A DNA stretch of 64,000 nt, from the NCBI RefSeq assembly GCF_003369915.1, contig NW_022881603.1:21759515-21823514 (forward strand). Direction: 5' to 3'. A model generated the notes under the pieces. It was not told the DNA's origin. It worked only from the letters and a program-made list of their open reading frames with translations, and searched no databases. Position 1 is the stretch's first letter. Each line of letters opens with the position of its first letter. Below, piece after piece: positions 20,320 through 32,703 of this stretch. The translations under genes were made by a program, and so were the position numbers. Origin of the DNA: Drosophila miranda (lineage: Eukaryota; Arthropoda; Insecta; Diptera; Drosophilidae).

Positions 20320-23300
20320 AGATTCTTCAGCTTAATATTCAAAGTCTGACACACAACAACAACAAACAGCTCCTCTCAATGTTCCTAGACAAGAACGCCA
20401 TAGATATTGCCATCCTCTCAGAGATTTGGGTGCTGCAGGCCCAGAGAGGACGGCTACGGCGGGGTTGGCATCTACGTCAGGAAAAACATTCAATTCAGCA
20501 TTTTAAAAATAGAGAACGACTTGGAAATTTTAGGAATAGAAACATTAAACCTCAAGAGCAATTTCAATATTTTTAGCATATATGCACCGCCATCAACAAC
20601 AGTTTCACAGTTTAAATCGGCCACAAAAAAGTTTTTCGAATTCGCGGCTTCGCTTGACATACCCTCAATAGTGGGCGGGGACTTCAACGCTAGGTCTTCT
20701 ATCTGGGGAAGTCTGATCTGTGATCGCAAGGGTCGCAGCATTGAGAATTCCACCCGGGAGGCCGGATTTATCTGCCTAAACGACGGTTCGCCAACCTTCT
20801 CCAGGAGCCCATCTCAATTCTCCGTTCTTGACCTTTCTTTTTCGAACTACAGAAATGGAACTATTAACTGGCAAGTCCTCAAAACAAAAATAACGAACAG
20901 CAACCACTTCCCAATTGTATTATCAGTGCAAGGCCTAAATGCCCCCCTCCAAGGCAAGAAGATCCTTCACAACAGAATAGCCCGGATTCTGGGTGCAAGT
21001 GATTTATCAAATCTGGAGGAGCTCAATGAAAAAGTGAAATCCCTGACCTTAAAAAACACGGTCACATTCCCAAGCAAGAACAAGTACGTTGCTAAGAAAT
21101 GGTGGAACGAGGAAACGGAAAAACTTTTTCGCGTGAGAAACGCTTGCAGGCAAAAATTCTACCTCACCAAAAAATTGGCTGATGCCAGAGCAACCTTAGA
21201 AGCTGACAAAAATCTACAAAATCACGTAAAAAATCTTAGAAAGCGCAACTTTTCCAAGTTTATAGAAGAGGTCTCCTCATCGCCCTCTATGTGGAGCAGG
21301 GTGAAGAACATCAAAAAATACGGTCAAATCAAAAATGTAGGGAACAAATGGACGAACGAACATGACAAAAACTTTCTCAATATGGTTAAAGTAACCCCAT
21401 CCACGTCAAACAGTAGGCCCCCTAAGAAAATTCCTGCCCCTTTGTTAGGACCAGACGACCCGGAACTCCTGGAAATGGAAGAATTCCTGGCCTTCCTAAA
21501 AACCAGGAACCCCAATTCGGCTAGAGGCCCTGATGGCATCTCGTTCAGGATGCTTCAAAAGCTACCAAGTGGGAAAAAACAAGACATTTTTGAAATTATA
21601 AATAAAGTATGGCTGAGTGGCGTCATCCCTGAAGTCTGGCGCAGGATAAAAGTGGTACCCATCCCCAAGAAGAATGCAGACCCTACTTCCTTCCAAAACC
21701 ATAGGCCGATTTGTTTGATTAACACGCTGTTTAAATCCATAGAGGGGTTGATAAAGTTGAAGTTGCCTATGCCTTCAGGAGAAACAGGTCCACGGCTCTT
21801 TGCATCAACGACCTTATCAACAAAGTTCTGGCGCTGAAGGCGAGGGGTTGTCAGGTTGTCGCAGCTTGCCTAGACTTACAAAGAGCGTTCGACTGCGTAA
21901 GAGTGGACACACTCGAGCACAGGATGAGGGATATGCGGTTCAATACAAGCCTCACGGCTTGGATCTCCAGCTTCCTTAACAGAAGAATTCTCATAAAGGG
22001 CAAAAGCGAGGTAGAGGTGAACAGAGGTGTTAGCCAGGGTAGCTGTCTCAGCCCAACCCTTTTTAACCTTTACACAGCCGAACTACATGATATTAACAGT
22101 CATAACTGCTTACTGTTTCAGTATGCTGATGACTTTTTCATAGTTTGTTTTCATACTAATGTATGCTGATGATGTCAAAATCTGTCTTTCTTACTCTGAT
22201 TGGTATTTGCACACACGCCTTCAACTTGATCTAAGTGAACTACTATTGTGGTGTTCAACTAATCTTCTTTTTCTGAACCTTTCCAAATGCAAACTTATGA
22301 CATTTTACCGTCGCGCTCCTCATTTTGTCTCATATGTTCTAGGAAATCATGTCCTTGAGCGAATTTCGAGTTCAAATGACCTCGGAGTCCTTTTTGATCA
22401 TAAGATGTGTTTCAACACCCATATAGCTGCAACTGTAAATAAAGCTAAGAGTGTTTTAGCGTTCATCAAGCGTTGGTCCAAGGAGTTTGACGACCCGTAC
22501 GTTACGAAACAACTGTACATCTCGTTAGTACGTCCTATATTGGAGTATTGTTCTTGTGTGTGGAGCCCGCAGTATAAAGAGCAGCAGGCTGTTATTGAAT
22601 CCGTGCAAGAGAAATTTTTAATTTTTGCCCTTCGGAACTTTAACTGGGACTCGGGTAGAATCTTGCCACCCTACCGGTCTAGGCTAAATCTTATCGACCT
22701 GCCGTCGGTGCACCATCGCAGAATATGCAATGGCGTAATGTTCGTGCACAAGCTCCTTCTTGGGACTGTTGACTCCCAAACTCTCTTGGGTCAGATTGAC
22801 TTGGCCGTTCCATCCAGACCTACCCGTACTTTTAGGCCTATCCGTCTACCCATTTGTAGGTCTAATTATGCTGATCATGAACCTTTTAGGGTTTTATGCC
22901 ATAATTATAACTCCCTCTGTCAAACTCTATCCCCTGAACTGTCTCTTAAACTAATTGCATGCAATATTTATAATCATTTAAATTTAGCTAACTTTTAACT
23001 TATCTTTTTCCGCCTTTAATCTAAGTACCATTATTAACAGATAATTTGTTAATTTAATAAATAAATAAATAAATAAAAGACGTATCCATTGCGAAAGGGG
23101 TGCTGGAAGACAGTATAGATAAGTTCGAAGAAAAATGCAATAGGCTAAACCTGTCATTCAATCCGGTGAAGTCTAAAGTGATTTACTTCAACAATCGTAG
23201 AGCTGCGCTATATATATCGCATCAAGGAGTTGAGATCAGACAAGTAGAGCAGATCAAATACCTAGGCAGGACTATCTCAGCAAACAACTCAGCCTCTGGT

Positions 23301-24800
23301 CACATTGATCTGGCCATCTCGGAATCGAACAGAAACTGTGCGTTTCTCAGATTACTCAGTGGGTGTCACTATGGTATCAGCCCCAAAAGAGGGCTTATAT
23401 TTTACAAGGCATTTGTCAGAAGTAGGCTAGAATACGCGTGCTCATCATTCTGCAACCTGTCCAAATCTTCCTTGGCCAAAATCAAATCCCACTGCAACCA
23501 TCACCTCAGAAAGTCGCTGGGTCTGATAATCTGCACTCCCGTTCCTATCATATATCACATGGCAGGAGAACTTCCCCCGGACTACAGGATGAGATTCCTG
23601 GCGGCGAAAGAGTTGGTTAAGGTGTTTGCATTTAATATCCCAGCAAGTGAAACAGTGTCAGCAAATAGGGATTTAAACACGGGCTACGCTAAGGCATATC
23701 GGGAGTTTGGCAGCATAATAGATGGAGTTGAGGTTTTCGAGGACACAGCTTCGTTTTGCACTAAAATTAGCTCCGACTTAGAATTTTTCAAGGGTTCTGC
23801 ACCCAACAAGCACGCTATAGACCAGGCAGGTATCATGCTGCTCCACGGGGAAAAGAAGGATCAGCTGACAAAGGGTGGTTTTGAAATCTATTACACGGAT
23901 GGGTCAGTCGCAGATGGGCATTCCAGCGCCGCTTTCCTGCACGATAGGACAGGTTTTTTAGATAGCTATTACTCGCACAAAACCCTTTCCTCGTTGTCCG
24001 CCGAGCTCCTTGCTATCGAGAAGGCATTAGACCATGCTATTTTGTACAATTTTCCTCGTGTCGCGCTCCTGACAGACAGCAGAAACGGGGCCCTCATTCT
24101 GGCGAAGAACATTCAGGATAACTCTATCGCCCACAAAATCAGAGAAAAGATCCAACAAAATCCACATCTAAGAACTGTAGAGGTTCACTACACTCCCGGA
24201 CACGCTAACATCCCTCAGAACACTTCAGTTGACGCAGCAGCCAAAGAAGCCCACAGACGAGGAAAATACACAGTGGTTAAATGGAACCTTAAAGACGCTA
24301 TGTGCGAAATACACAGAATCTTAAAAGCAGAATGGGAGAGAGAATACGCCGAGTTTGCTAGTATCAAGCACCGAGGTTACTGCTCGCTTTTCCCCTCAAC
24401 ATCATCCAAGCCGTGGTTCCTAAATAAAACTAAGCTTAAAGCCATTGACGCAAAAAGAATCAACAGACTGCTTAGTGGTAACGCATTCGATAGGCACACT
24501 CTCGCCAAAATTCATGTAGTTCCTAGTAACATATGTGATACATGCGATAGTATCGATAACGCCTCGCATTTAATTTTCAATTGTACAAAGTACAACACAA
24601 CAAGGCAAAACTTCCCGTCTCTAAGAAAATATAATGATATTTACAAATTCTTTGAAAAAGAAAACATCAGCGCGTACCAAACACTAATTGACTTCATCGA
24701 CGAAATTGATGTAAAGCTATATGTTTATAGTACAGTACTCCAACATCTTCTATTCTTTGACTTGGCAATTTCCACCTTCAAAAGGCGGGCGGCCAAATAA
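20316..24800 (+). pseudogene. LINE ORF2 (endonuclease, RT, RNase H), frameshifted and interrupted
   Basis: Starts MKILQLNIQS at 20316. Frame changes occur near 20440, 21780 and 21840. Seen: AP-endonuclease-like motifs (LSEIW, DGYGGVGIY, VGGDFNAR near 20680, SNHFPI near 20900), RT with KKNADP..NHRPICL (~21700), LDLQRAFDCV (~21870), GVSQGSCLSP (~22030) and the catalytic YADD (22119). A nested LINE interrupts just after YADD. The frame resumes at ~23080 with the RT thumb and an RNase H (YTDGS at ~23890, ELLAIEKAL, LTDSRN, HVHYTPGHAN-like) and ends at 24800. Not functional. Confidence 0.85.
22147..23078 (+). mobile_element. Nested 5'-truncated jockey-like LINE
   Basis: Begins at its own MYADDVKIC motif (22159), runs 280 codons of RT C-terminal sequence (LVRPILEYCSCVWSP, VQEKFL..ALR landmarks of the jockey group) to a stop at 22998, then a short 3' UTR and an AATAAATAAATAAATAAA tail at 23057-23078. 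No RNase H. It is inserted in the RT of the host LINE. Confidence 0.8.
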
Positions 24801-24862
24801 TCCCACGCTACTCACGGGTAGCTTGGTAACATAAACCCTAAAAAAAAAAAAAAAAAAAAAAT

Positions 24863-24979
24863 ATATATACAAAATACTGCCGCAAATAGCAACAATTTGT
24901 TCGGAATTCCATTTCAACCGATAATCGGTTTCGTAAACGCCATCAATAGCATTTTAGCAAAAGTATTTTGGGGCGGGCA
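24863..24979 (+). promoter_or_regulatory. Calypso 5' untranslated region
   Basis: 117 bp from the LINE poly(A)/TATA tail to the calypso ATG. It is AT-rich and shows no clear motif 1 or DRE. The original promoter may have been separated by the LINE. Confidence 0.4.
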
Positions 24980-25729
24980 ATGAACTTTGCAGCAGGCGGT
25001 CCTGGTACGGCCAGTGCGAGTACGACTGCAGCAAACAGCATATTCAACAATTCTTTGCTGGCATCGTCGACGGGAGCTACCACCATGCCGATGGCCCAAC
25101 TGGCGGACGGTTGGCTGGAACTCGAGTCCGATCCTGGCCTCTTCACCCTGCTACTAGAGGACTTCGGCTGTAATTAGTAATGGCTGACTCTCATCCCACC
25201 ATATTAATGTTCTTTCGATTTCAGGTCACGATGTTCAGGTGGAGGAGGTGTATGACCTCTAGAAGCCGATTGAAAGCCCTTACGGTTTCATTTTTCTCTT
25301 TCGCTGGATCGAAGAGCGGCGTGCACGCCGGAAAATAGTGGAAACTACCGCCGAGATCTTTGTTAAGGACGAAGAAGCCATATCCACCATTTTCTTTGCC
25401 CAGCAGGTTGTGCCCAATAGTTGTGCCACCCATGCTCTGCTTTCCGTCCTTTTGAACTGCAACGAGAACAATTTGCAGCTGGGTGACACGCTGAGTCGCC
25501 TCAAGGTCCACACCAAAGGCATGAGCCCGGAGAACAAGGGATTAGCTATAGGCAACACCCCGGAGTTGGCGTGCGCACACAACTCGCATGCCATACCGCA
25601 GGCACGACGTCGCCTAGAGCGAACTGGCGCTGGTGTCACCAGCTGTCGTTTCACTGGCGAAGCCTTTCACTTTATCAGCTTTGTGCCTATTAGTGGTCAA
25701 CTGTTTGAACTAGACGGCTTGAAGCCGTA

Positions 25730-26037
25730 TGAAATTTTAGAATAGTTTTTCTAAATAACGATACCGAAACAACTTGGGTGACTGCAATTTTGTATTTTAA
25801 TACGACGAAAAAAAAGGAGTGCGTGCGTTCGATTTCATGGATTTTTCTCGACTTCCGTCCATATATTAAAACAATTTCTTCTGTGCCTACCTTACCTACG
25901 GTGGCAAAGCGGGGCGAATTCGCCAAGAGCGAGAGAGCGAGCTTTTATTGCGCTCCCGCTTTGCCCTAGCCTAACTTACACTAGACTTCATGAAATACTA
26001 TCCTAATAACAATTATTTTTTTCCAAATGGCGCTACA
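25730..26037 (-). repeat. 3' LTR of the BEL element (308 bp)
   Basis: Near-identical to 32413-32703 apart from an extra 17 bp around 25936-25952 (TTTATTGCGCTCCCGCT region) and a few substitutions. Confidence 0.9.
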
Positions 26038-26064
26038 CCGGCCCCGTTGAAGGCCTGGAAGGCT

Positions 26065-28332
26065 TCAAACCATTGGCAGAAGCGCCAATTTGTGGATTGG
26101 CCTCCTGAACGTGGCTCCGCTGCTCCTCCTTAGGTCGACCACTCTGACCCTTCCGTCCTGCCCGGCGGTTGTTCCGACCACCCTTCCGAGGAGCCACTGT
26201 TGAGGGGGCAGGTTGTCCTCGGCGACGATTACGAGGTCGCCTTCCTTTATGTTTGGCTCCTCCTGGTGCCACTTGCATCTTATTTGCAATCCCAGCACAT
26301 ACTCCCGGGACCATCGCTGCCAGAACATTTGCATGGCTGACGAGACAAGCCACCATCGCTTTAAGCAGCTCAGACCCTCCTGGGCCGGGGTCCTGGGTGC
26401 TGGGGGTGCGATGAGCGGCCCGCCTGTCAGCAGGTGCCCGGGAGTCAGCGCGTCTCCGTCGCTTGGGTCTGGGCTTAGGGGTCCTAGCGGGCGCAAGTTG
26501 AGTACCGCCTCGATCCCGACCAGCACGGTCTCCAGCTCCTCTGCGGTGAGGGGAGCGCTTCCCACTGCCCGTAGGAGTAGGCCCTTGGCAGACTTCACAC
26601 CGGCCTCCCAAAGTCCGCCCATGTGCGGTGCTCGAGGCGGTATGAAGGCAAACTCGCACCCGCTTCTTGACGCAAATTCGCGTATCGCGTCCGCTTCCGC
26701 CTCTATCTTCCTCCGCAGTTCGCTGAAGTGGCGACTTGCTCCGACGAAATTTGTCGCGTTGTCGCAGTTCACGCGTTGCGGACATCCTCGACGACCGACG
26801 AACCTTTGGAATGCCAACAAGAAGTAATTAGTCGTCAAATCGGAGACAATTTCTAAATGAACCGGCTTGGATGCAAAACAGACAAATAACGCTATGTAGG
26901 ACTTATAAGGGGGCCTTCCACGAATTTTCAAAGTCGTATAGACTGGGCCACAAAAATCAACGCCACATACTGAAAATGGGCGGAGAGCACGGCGCCGGTC
27001 TGCGGGTAAGTTGCCCATCATTTGGGTCTGGAGTAGCGGCTTGCATTTAAAGCAACGAATACACGACCTAACTGTCGCCCTGCAGACCGCCTGAGCATTC
27101 ACTATCCAAATGCGCTGTCGCAGATAGCGAACGTATGTCTGCACAAACTGCGAGCGTTTTGTCAATAACAAGGGAAACTTGGCATTATATGACATAGGGG
27201 CGTTAACTAGTCGCCCCCCAACTCGCAACAACGAAAAAGAGCACCATGTCCCAGCCTCTTCATGGATGAAGGGATTCAAGCGCTGAAGACTGGGGCCTAA
27301 CTTGGTGCCTTTACGAACCCTTTCAATATCTTCTTGAGACTCATTTTTCTGTGTTATTTCGACTATTTTTAGAAACGCCTCGTCGTATTCTACGGATGAC
27401 GGAATTTTTCCAAAGTTGAGACTTTTGTCTTTGCATTTTCGGATGAAGCGGAACACGAAAACGAACACTCTTAGCAGTTTGAGGTGTGACGAGTATCCCT
27501 CGATTACATCCACTAAGTAATTTGGCTTGGCCGCGACGGTCAGTCCGACCGATTTCTTCCGACTTTCCATCTGTATCTCTTCTTCGGAAAGCTCGAAGTG
27601 TGGATTTCTGGGCCAGCTCTCTTCTTCAAACTTTAAGAACTCTGGTCCACCAAACCAGATCGACTGCACGATTTCCTCTACGTCACAACCTCTCGAAACT
27701 ATGTCTGCTGGGTTCTGTTTTGTTGGCACATGCCGCCACGTAGCTTCACTTGACCACTCTTGAATCTCCGCTACTCGGTTCGCAACGAATGTTGACAACG
27801 ACGAAGGGTGGGATCTGATCCAATGAAGAGTAACTTCTGAATCTGACCAGAATATCATTTTATCAATTGGAACCTTGAGCAGTGATTTTATTCGGTGACA
27901 AAGGTCTGCAAGAAGGTGAGCGGCACATAACTCAAGCCTTGGGAGCGTTTTCGTCTTGAGTGGCGCTACTTTCGACTTTGCAGTCAACAAGGAGACCTTG
28001 AAACCTTCTGCAGTCTTTCTACGGATATAGACGCAGGCTCCATAAGCTCTCATGGATGCGTCGGCAAAGGCATGTACTTCAATCGGTGACATGGGATCAG
28101 TATGCACAAATCGAGGTATGGTAATCTTCTCCAACTGACCCAAGGATTCTTTTAATAAGTTCCATGCTGTTTTCAAGTTCATTGGAATTGACTCATCCCA
28201 ATCTAGCTTGTTGAGCCAAAGCTCCTGCAGTAGGATCTTTCCCTTAATTACTAAAGGACTTAACAAGCCAAGGGGGTCAAACAGCTTTGATGTCACCGAT
28301 AATATGTTCCGTTTTGTCGCTCGGAGACCCAT
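26065..28332 (-). pseudogene. BEL pol, C-terminal part (RNase H, integrase)
   Basis: A 755-codon open frame read leftward from 28332. It starts with NILSVTSKLFDPLGLLSP, the Peptidase_A17/Pao RT-connection landmark, then RNase H-like FADAS (~28050) and FWSDSE (~27840), then an integrase zinc region (RCFKCKPLLQ), core VCGVDFCGP (~26950), NCDNATNFVG (~26760) and APHMGGLWEAGVKSAK (~26600). The frame ends at 26065 close to the LTR. The upstream RT lies in other frames, so it is a fragment of a broken polyprotein although this piece is open. Confidence 0.85.
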
Positions 28333-29361
28333 AACTGACGTGTCAATTTGGAACTTAAAGACGTCTTCGTGTGGCAGCCACGATATTCCTTACGCCTTAG
28401 TTGACTCTGAGTCCGAGATCGTTATCGGTTTAACTGTGCTCTCGGATGCGGTGACCTCAGGTGAGTTCGAAAACCATTTAGTCAATTCAAACCCAGCGGT
28501 TTGAAGAACCTGAGCCACATCAGACTTAATTGTCTTTAACTCCTCTACGCAACCAGCACCAGTCAACATGTCATCGACATAGAAGTCGGAGTCAATAACT
28601 TCAGCAGCTTTAGGGAATGAGAGTTATGCAGACTCACTCAACCTCTTCAAACACCGAATAGCCAAAAATGGGGCTGGTCCAGTCCCATATGTTACGGTGT
28701 TGAGCTGGTATATTCTCAAGGACTCAGACGGGTCTCTTCTCCACACTATGAGCTGAAATTGTCTATCCGCATCAGCGACCCAGACTTGGCGATACATCTT
28801 CTTGACATCGGCTGTCAAGGCTTACCTGTGTAGTCTGAATCGGAGCAATGTCGAATACAGCTCATCCTGTATCGTAGGACCGACCATCAATATGTCGTTC
28901 AAGGCCACCTGAGAGGACGTTTTACAAGACGCATCGAAAACGACGCGGAGCTTGGTCGACGTGCTTTGAGGCCTCAACACACACTGATGTGGAATGAAAT
29001 AATGTGGAGTTTTGGGGATTGTGTTGTCTGTGGTAGACATGTGACCCAAGGAGAGGTACTCTTCCATGAACTCCAAGTACATTTTCTGCAACTCGGGGTC
29101 ACGAGACAATCTTTTTTCAAGCGATAAAGACCGCCGTTTAGCCACTTCAAAGGAGTTGCCTAAGATACTGGGATCTAATTTGAACGGCAGTCTTACTTCA
29201 AACCGACCTGAAGGCACGACCTGAGTAGTCCTTCTATAATGCTTTTCACATAACTTGTGTTCAGGAGATAAAGACTTTTTAGAAGACGGCAATCCAGTGA
29301 CCAAAACTTTTGTAATGTATTGTCGATGTGGATCACTGACTCTTCTCGACAACTCAAACAA
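28333..29361 (-). pseudogene. BEL reverse transcriptase region, frameshifted
   Basis: Read leftward, 29361-28822 has the RT N-terminal part (PHYFIPHQCVLRPQS, LRVVFDASC). 28818-28624 continues with DVKKMYRQV and YLI-type sequence. From 28620 to 28333 the YVDDMLTGAG catalytic region and its downstream part are visible in another frame with a stop near 28390. At least three frame changes or stops. Confidence 0.78.
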
Positions 29362-30539
29362 TTCCTAGCTTCTTGGGTGGCAGTCACCTTTGGAGTGTAT
29401 CTGCCCGACACAATCCAGCCAAGAAGCGTTTTCTGCAGAGTTGGATAGTCAGGACCTTGTCGAATCTGACCAACAGATAAAAGTTCGAAAAATGTTTCTG
29501 CACCTATCAACATATCTATCTTCTGTGGCTTGAAGAAATATGGGTCTGCAAGTGGTAAGTTCTTCGGGATTTTCCAGTCACTCACGTTAAGTGTCTGATC
29601 AGGGTGATACCCCGAAATGGACTTTAGAATCCAGAAATCAACCGAAAACTCACTACCAGTAATTCGCGACTTCACCACCGTGTGTATCTTTTTCTTGACT
29701 TGTGAATTGGATTCACCAATACCAAGCAAGTTGATACACGACTCCTCCCTACGGATCTGTAAGCGCTGTGCTAAGTCCTCAGTTATAAAATTGGTTTCAG
29801 ACCCCGAGTCAAGCAGAGCTCGGGCCAAAACATGTTCACCATTAATTGTTCGGACGCTTACGATCGACGTAGCCAGAATAACTCTATCCATAGCTGTCGC
29901 ATGGAGAGCATGCGAAGTGGAAGGTTGATTCTGATTGGGAGGAGAAGAATTCTCTGGGGGTGATGGTAACGCTAGACTTTTATTCGCCACTGTGTATCTA
30001 TGCAATAAGGTATGGTGTGAGCAGCCACACACTCGACACTTCTTAGCTTTGCATCGTACTACAGAGTGGCCTGGCTGCAGAAAATTGATGCACAAGGATG
30101 CAGTTTTTGCGAATTCGAACCTTTGCATTACTGCCAGCCGACCAAATGGACTGCAAACTGTCAACAAATGGCCTTTCGCATTGCAGTAGCTGCATTGTTG
30201 GTTTTTGGTATTCGCGGTGGAACACGCGAATGAGCTCCGATTATGCGGCTTGCTTGGCACAGCTTTCTGCTCCTGCTTTGGTTTGTCCGAATTTTCGGCC
30301 GAAAGATGCTGATGTCTGCGATTAAGCAACTTTTCACAGTCCGTCCAAAGTGGCAGTTTGTCATAATCGAGCTGTTCTTCCCATTTCTCTTTGGTCACCG
30401 GATCGACTCTGCTCAAGACGAGATGAATAATCATCGCATTCGAGATCTTTTTATCATCGCCTATCGACAACAACGAACCATATATGGATGAGGCGGTATC
30501 GAAAAGGTTTCTTAAGGACGATGCTGATTGCTGGGTCAT
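29193..30539 (-). pseudogene. BEL gag C-terminal part and protease
   Basis: A 448-codon frame. Seen: a gag helical segment, zinc knuckle CSYCNAKGHLLTVC (~30180) and a second Cys/His cluster (CINFLQPGHSVVRC, CRVCGCSHHTLLH), then a DUF1758-type aspartic protease with ALLDSGSETNFI (~29800). The frame is cut from the gag start by the 154-bp duplication and overlaps the RT frame at its end. Confidence 0.8.
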
Positions 30540-30717
30540 TTTGGGAAGACTAAATAGGGCATCTGCTCAAGACGAGATGAATAATCATCGCATTCGAGAT
30601 CTTTTTATCATCGCCTATCGACAACAACGAACCATATATGGATGAGGCGGTATCGAAAAGGTTTCTTAAGGACGATGCTAATTGCTGGGTCATTTTGGGA
30701 AGACTAAATAGGGCATC
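30409..30717 (-). repeat. 154-bp tandem duplication inside BEL gag
   Basis: The block starting CTGCTCAAGACGAGATG at 30409 recurs at 30563 with one substitution in about 150 bp. The length is not a multiple of three, so the second unit breaks the gag frame. Confidence 0.88.
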
Positions 30718-31319
30718 AATGTGATTTTTAAAGATCAGACAATCATTATCGTAGACCCGTTTTAAGCTAGCCATTGCTTTCTCGTAGTTGGTCTCGGTTA
30801 CTTGGAAAGCCCTAACTGTTCCCAACGCTTCAACGGAGAGACACGAAAGCAAATGGTTGAACTTTTCGATAATTGGAATGCTTTGGTCATTGTGAACTAG
30901 AGTCTCAAATAAACCTATGAAGTTTTTAAAGTCCGAAAAGCTAACTTCGGAAGGCGAGCACGAGTTGGGCCACCATAAGCTGGTACTGCCGGTATTGTCT
31001 CATCAGCTGTCTTTAATGCGCAAATGAGAGACATTAATTTTGCCTTTGTGACAATTGAGAGTTCTTCCAACTCGACTCCAAATTCATCGTCAATGTCTAT
31101 ATCTTCAATCTTCGCTTGAAGTTCGCGTGCCGTATCAATGCTACGCATCAGCGTTTCGAGTCTGCACTCGAGCTCCGTCAATACCAGCGGAATATCCCCC
31201 GCTTCTAAACGGTCCGCTAATAAACGAATGCCTTTGACACGGCAACAGCGCTTTTTCTTCAGCTCTTCAAGGGCAATATTTTTGGCTTTTGAGGTCATAT
31301 TGATTCTCAATACAAGCAA
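30550..31319 (-). pseudogene. BEL gag N-terminal part (DUF1759-like), broken
   Basis: Read leftward from about 31295. A charged helical N-terminal region (31319-30915) and a second piece (30852-30550) with LLSCLSVEALGTVRAFQ and YEKAMASLKRVYDN, typical of DUF1759 gag proteins of BEL elements. A frame change separates them near 30915. Confidence 0.72.
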
Positions 31320-32394
31320 CTGAAGGCGAAAGATCGTTTCTAATAATCGTATTTAATGCCGAGGCACTCAATGAAATAATGGGTAATTGTACCCACACGA
31401 GGTGAAAAACCAATATACCCGAAAAATTTAGGGTAGAGCGTCGCTTGGCTGGCGCGTACACGAAAACCACACAAGAATAGCAACGAACTGCACTGGTGAC
31501 AAGCGAAAACGAAAAATTTCACCGCTGCAGTTCTGAAGAATGGATGTTGTGTACATGTACGTATGCACCGACAACGATCGACGCTAAATTGATTTGCGAG
31601 GCACGACTTTGTCTTAATTGATAGTTGGATCCTACTGACACCAAACGAATATACCCGACGAAAACAGGGTAGCGCGTCACTTGGTGTTTGGTTTGGATCA
31701 AGCGCGCCAAACAAAAGAACAACGATAAGCAACGGTGAAGAGCGAAAGCGAGACGAAAAAATTCACCTCTGCAGCTGCGTATTGGTATGCGTGCTTGGCC
31801 AACGACCCAACTATACATATATTTGACACAACGAAAACGAGAAAGGGGAAAGGGGTGACAGCGATTGCAGTTAAAATGAGTTATGTGTAGTTATTGCGTC
31901 CAATAATATATACATATATGCTCAACTCTAACTACAGCATGCAATCTAGCTCTACTATGTCATACGTATGTATGTGCCAAGAATTCAAAGCGAGCTGCAA
32001 TTGTTTCAGCACAAGACAATAATTGCGAGTTTTTTAATCTTTTCGTCTTCACTCGAGCTTTCAATTTTTTGCACAAATACCTCTTGAGAAGATTTGAAAT
32101 TCCTGGTGCTGTACTCTCCTCTTCTTATACTGGATGCTCCACTTGGATCTTCTTGGGTAGATCTTCCTTTTGTATATAGCTGCAGACAGGGTATTGCACG
32201 ACCGACGCGGTGATTTTTAGTTTTGTTTGTTGAATTACATATTTGCACACACGTCGCGGTCAATTTGGCAATTTAGCTGCAGCACATATGCATGTACATG
32301 TATGTAGGTATAATAGATTTTGGCTATTTATATTTTCTCCACTGTGTCACTGTCACTTTTGCCTTCCACTTGAATTAATACGTTTAAATTGCAA
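31320..32394 (-). other. BEL 5' leader
   Basis: About 1.07 kb between the primer site and gag. It contains two diverged ~250-bp blocks that resemble each other (31400-31560 and 31640-31790; shared phrases AAATTCACC..CTGCAG and CCAAAC/AATATACCCGA). No supported coding frame. Confidence 0.55.
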
Positions 32395-32412
32395 GTCCAC
32401 CCGGGGGCGCCA
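32395..32412 (-). other. Primer binding site of the BEL element
   Basis: On the minus strand TGGCGCCCCCGGGTGGAC begins immediately after the CA end of the 5' LTR, at the expected position for tRNA priming. Confidence 0.7.
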
Positions 32413-32703
32413 TGAAATTTTAGAATAGTTTTTCTAAATAACGATACCGAAACAACTTGGGTGACTGCAATTTTGTATTTTAATATGACGAAAAAAAAGG
32501 AGTGCGTGCGTTCGATTTCATGGATTTTTCTCGACTTCCTTCCATATATTAAAACAATTTCTTCTGTGCCTACCTTACCTACGGTGGCAAAGCGGGGCGA
32601 ATTCGCCAAGAGCGAGAGAGCGAGCTTTGCCCTAGCCTAACTTACACTAGACTTCATGAAATACTATCCTAATAACAATTATTATTTTCCAAATGGCGCT
32701 ACA
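32413..32703 (-). repeat. 5' LTR of the BEL element (291 bp)
   Basis: Repeats 25730-26037 without its 17-bp extra segment. Its outer end at 32703 is followed by CCGTA, the second half of the target duplication in calypso. Confidence 0.92.

Larger units (their letters stand above)
18590..24862 (+). mobile_element. I-clade LINE retrotransposon (with RNase H), decayed
   Basis: Non-LTR element with ORF1 (zinc-knuckle gag), ORF2 (endonuclease, reverse transcriptase, RNase H) and a 3' poly(A) followed by TATATA at 24840-24870. The RNase H places it in the I/R1/LOA lineages. It carries several frameshifts and a nested LINE at ~22150-23080. The 5' boundary is approximate (untranslated leader 18590-18797). 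It separates the KGD4-like gene from calypso, which face apart and may once have shared a promoter. Confidence 0.85.
25730..32703 (-). mobile_element. BEL/Pao LTR retrotransposon inserted in calypso
   Basis: About 6974 bp, antisense to calypso, flanked by the 5-bp duplication CCGTA. LTRs begin TG and end CA when read on the minus strand. The gag-protease-RT-RNase H-integrase order, and the protease and integrase types, are those of BEL/Pao. Several frames are broken and a 154-bp block in gag is duplicated, so it is not autonomous now. Confidence 0.92.
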
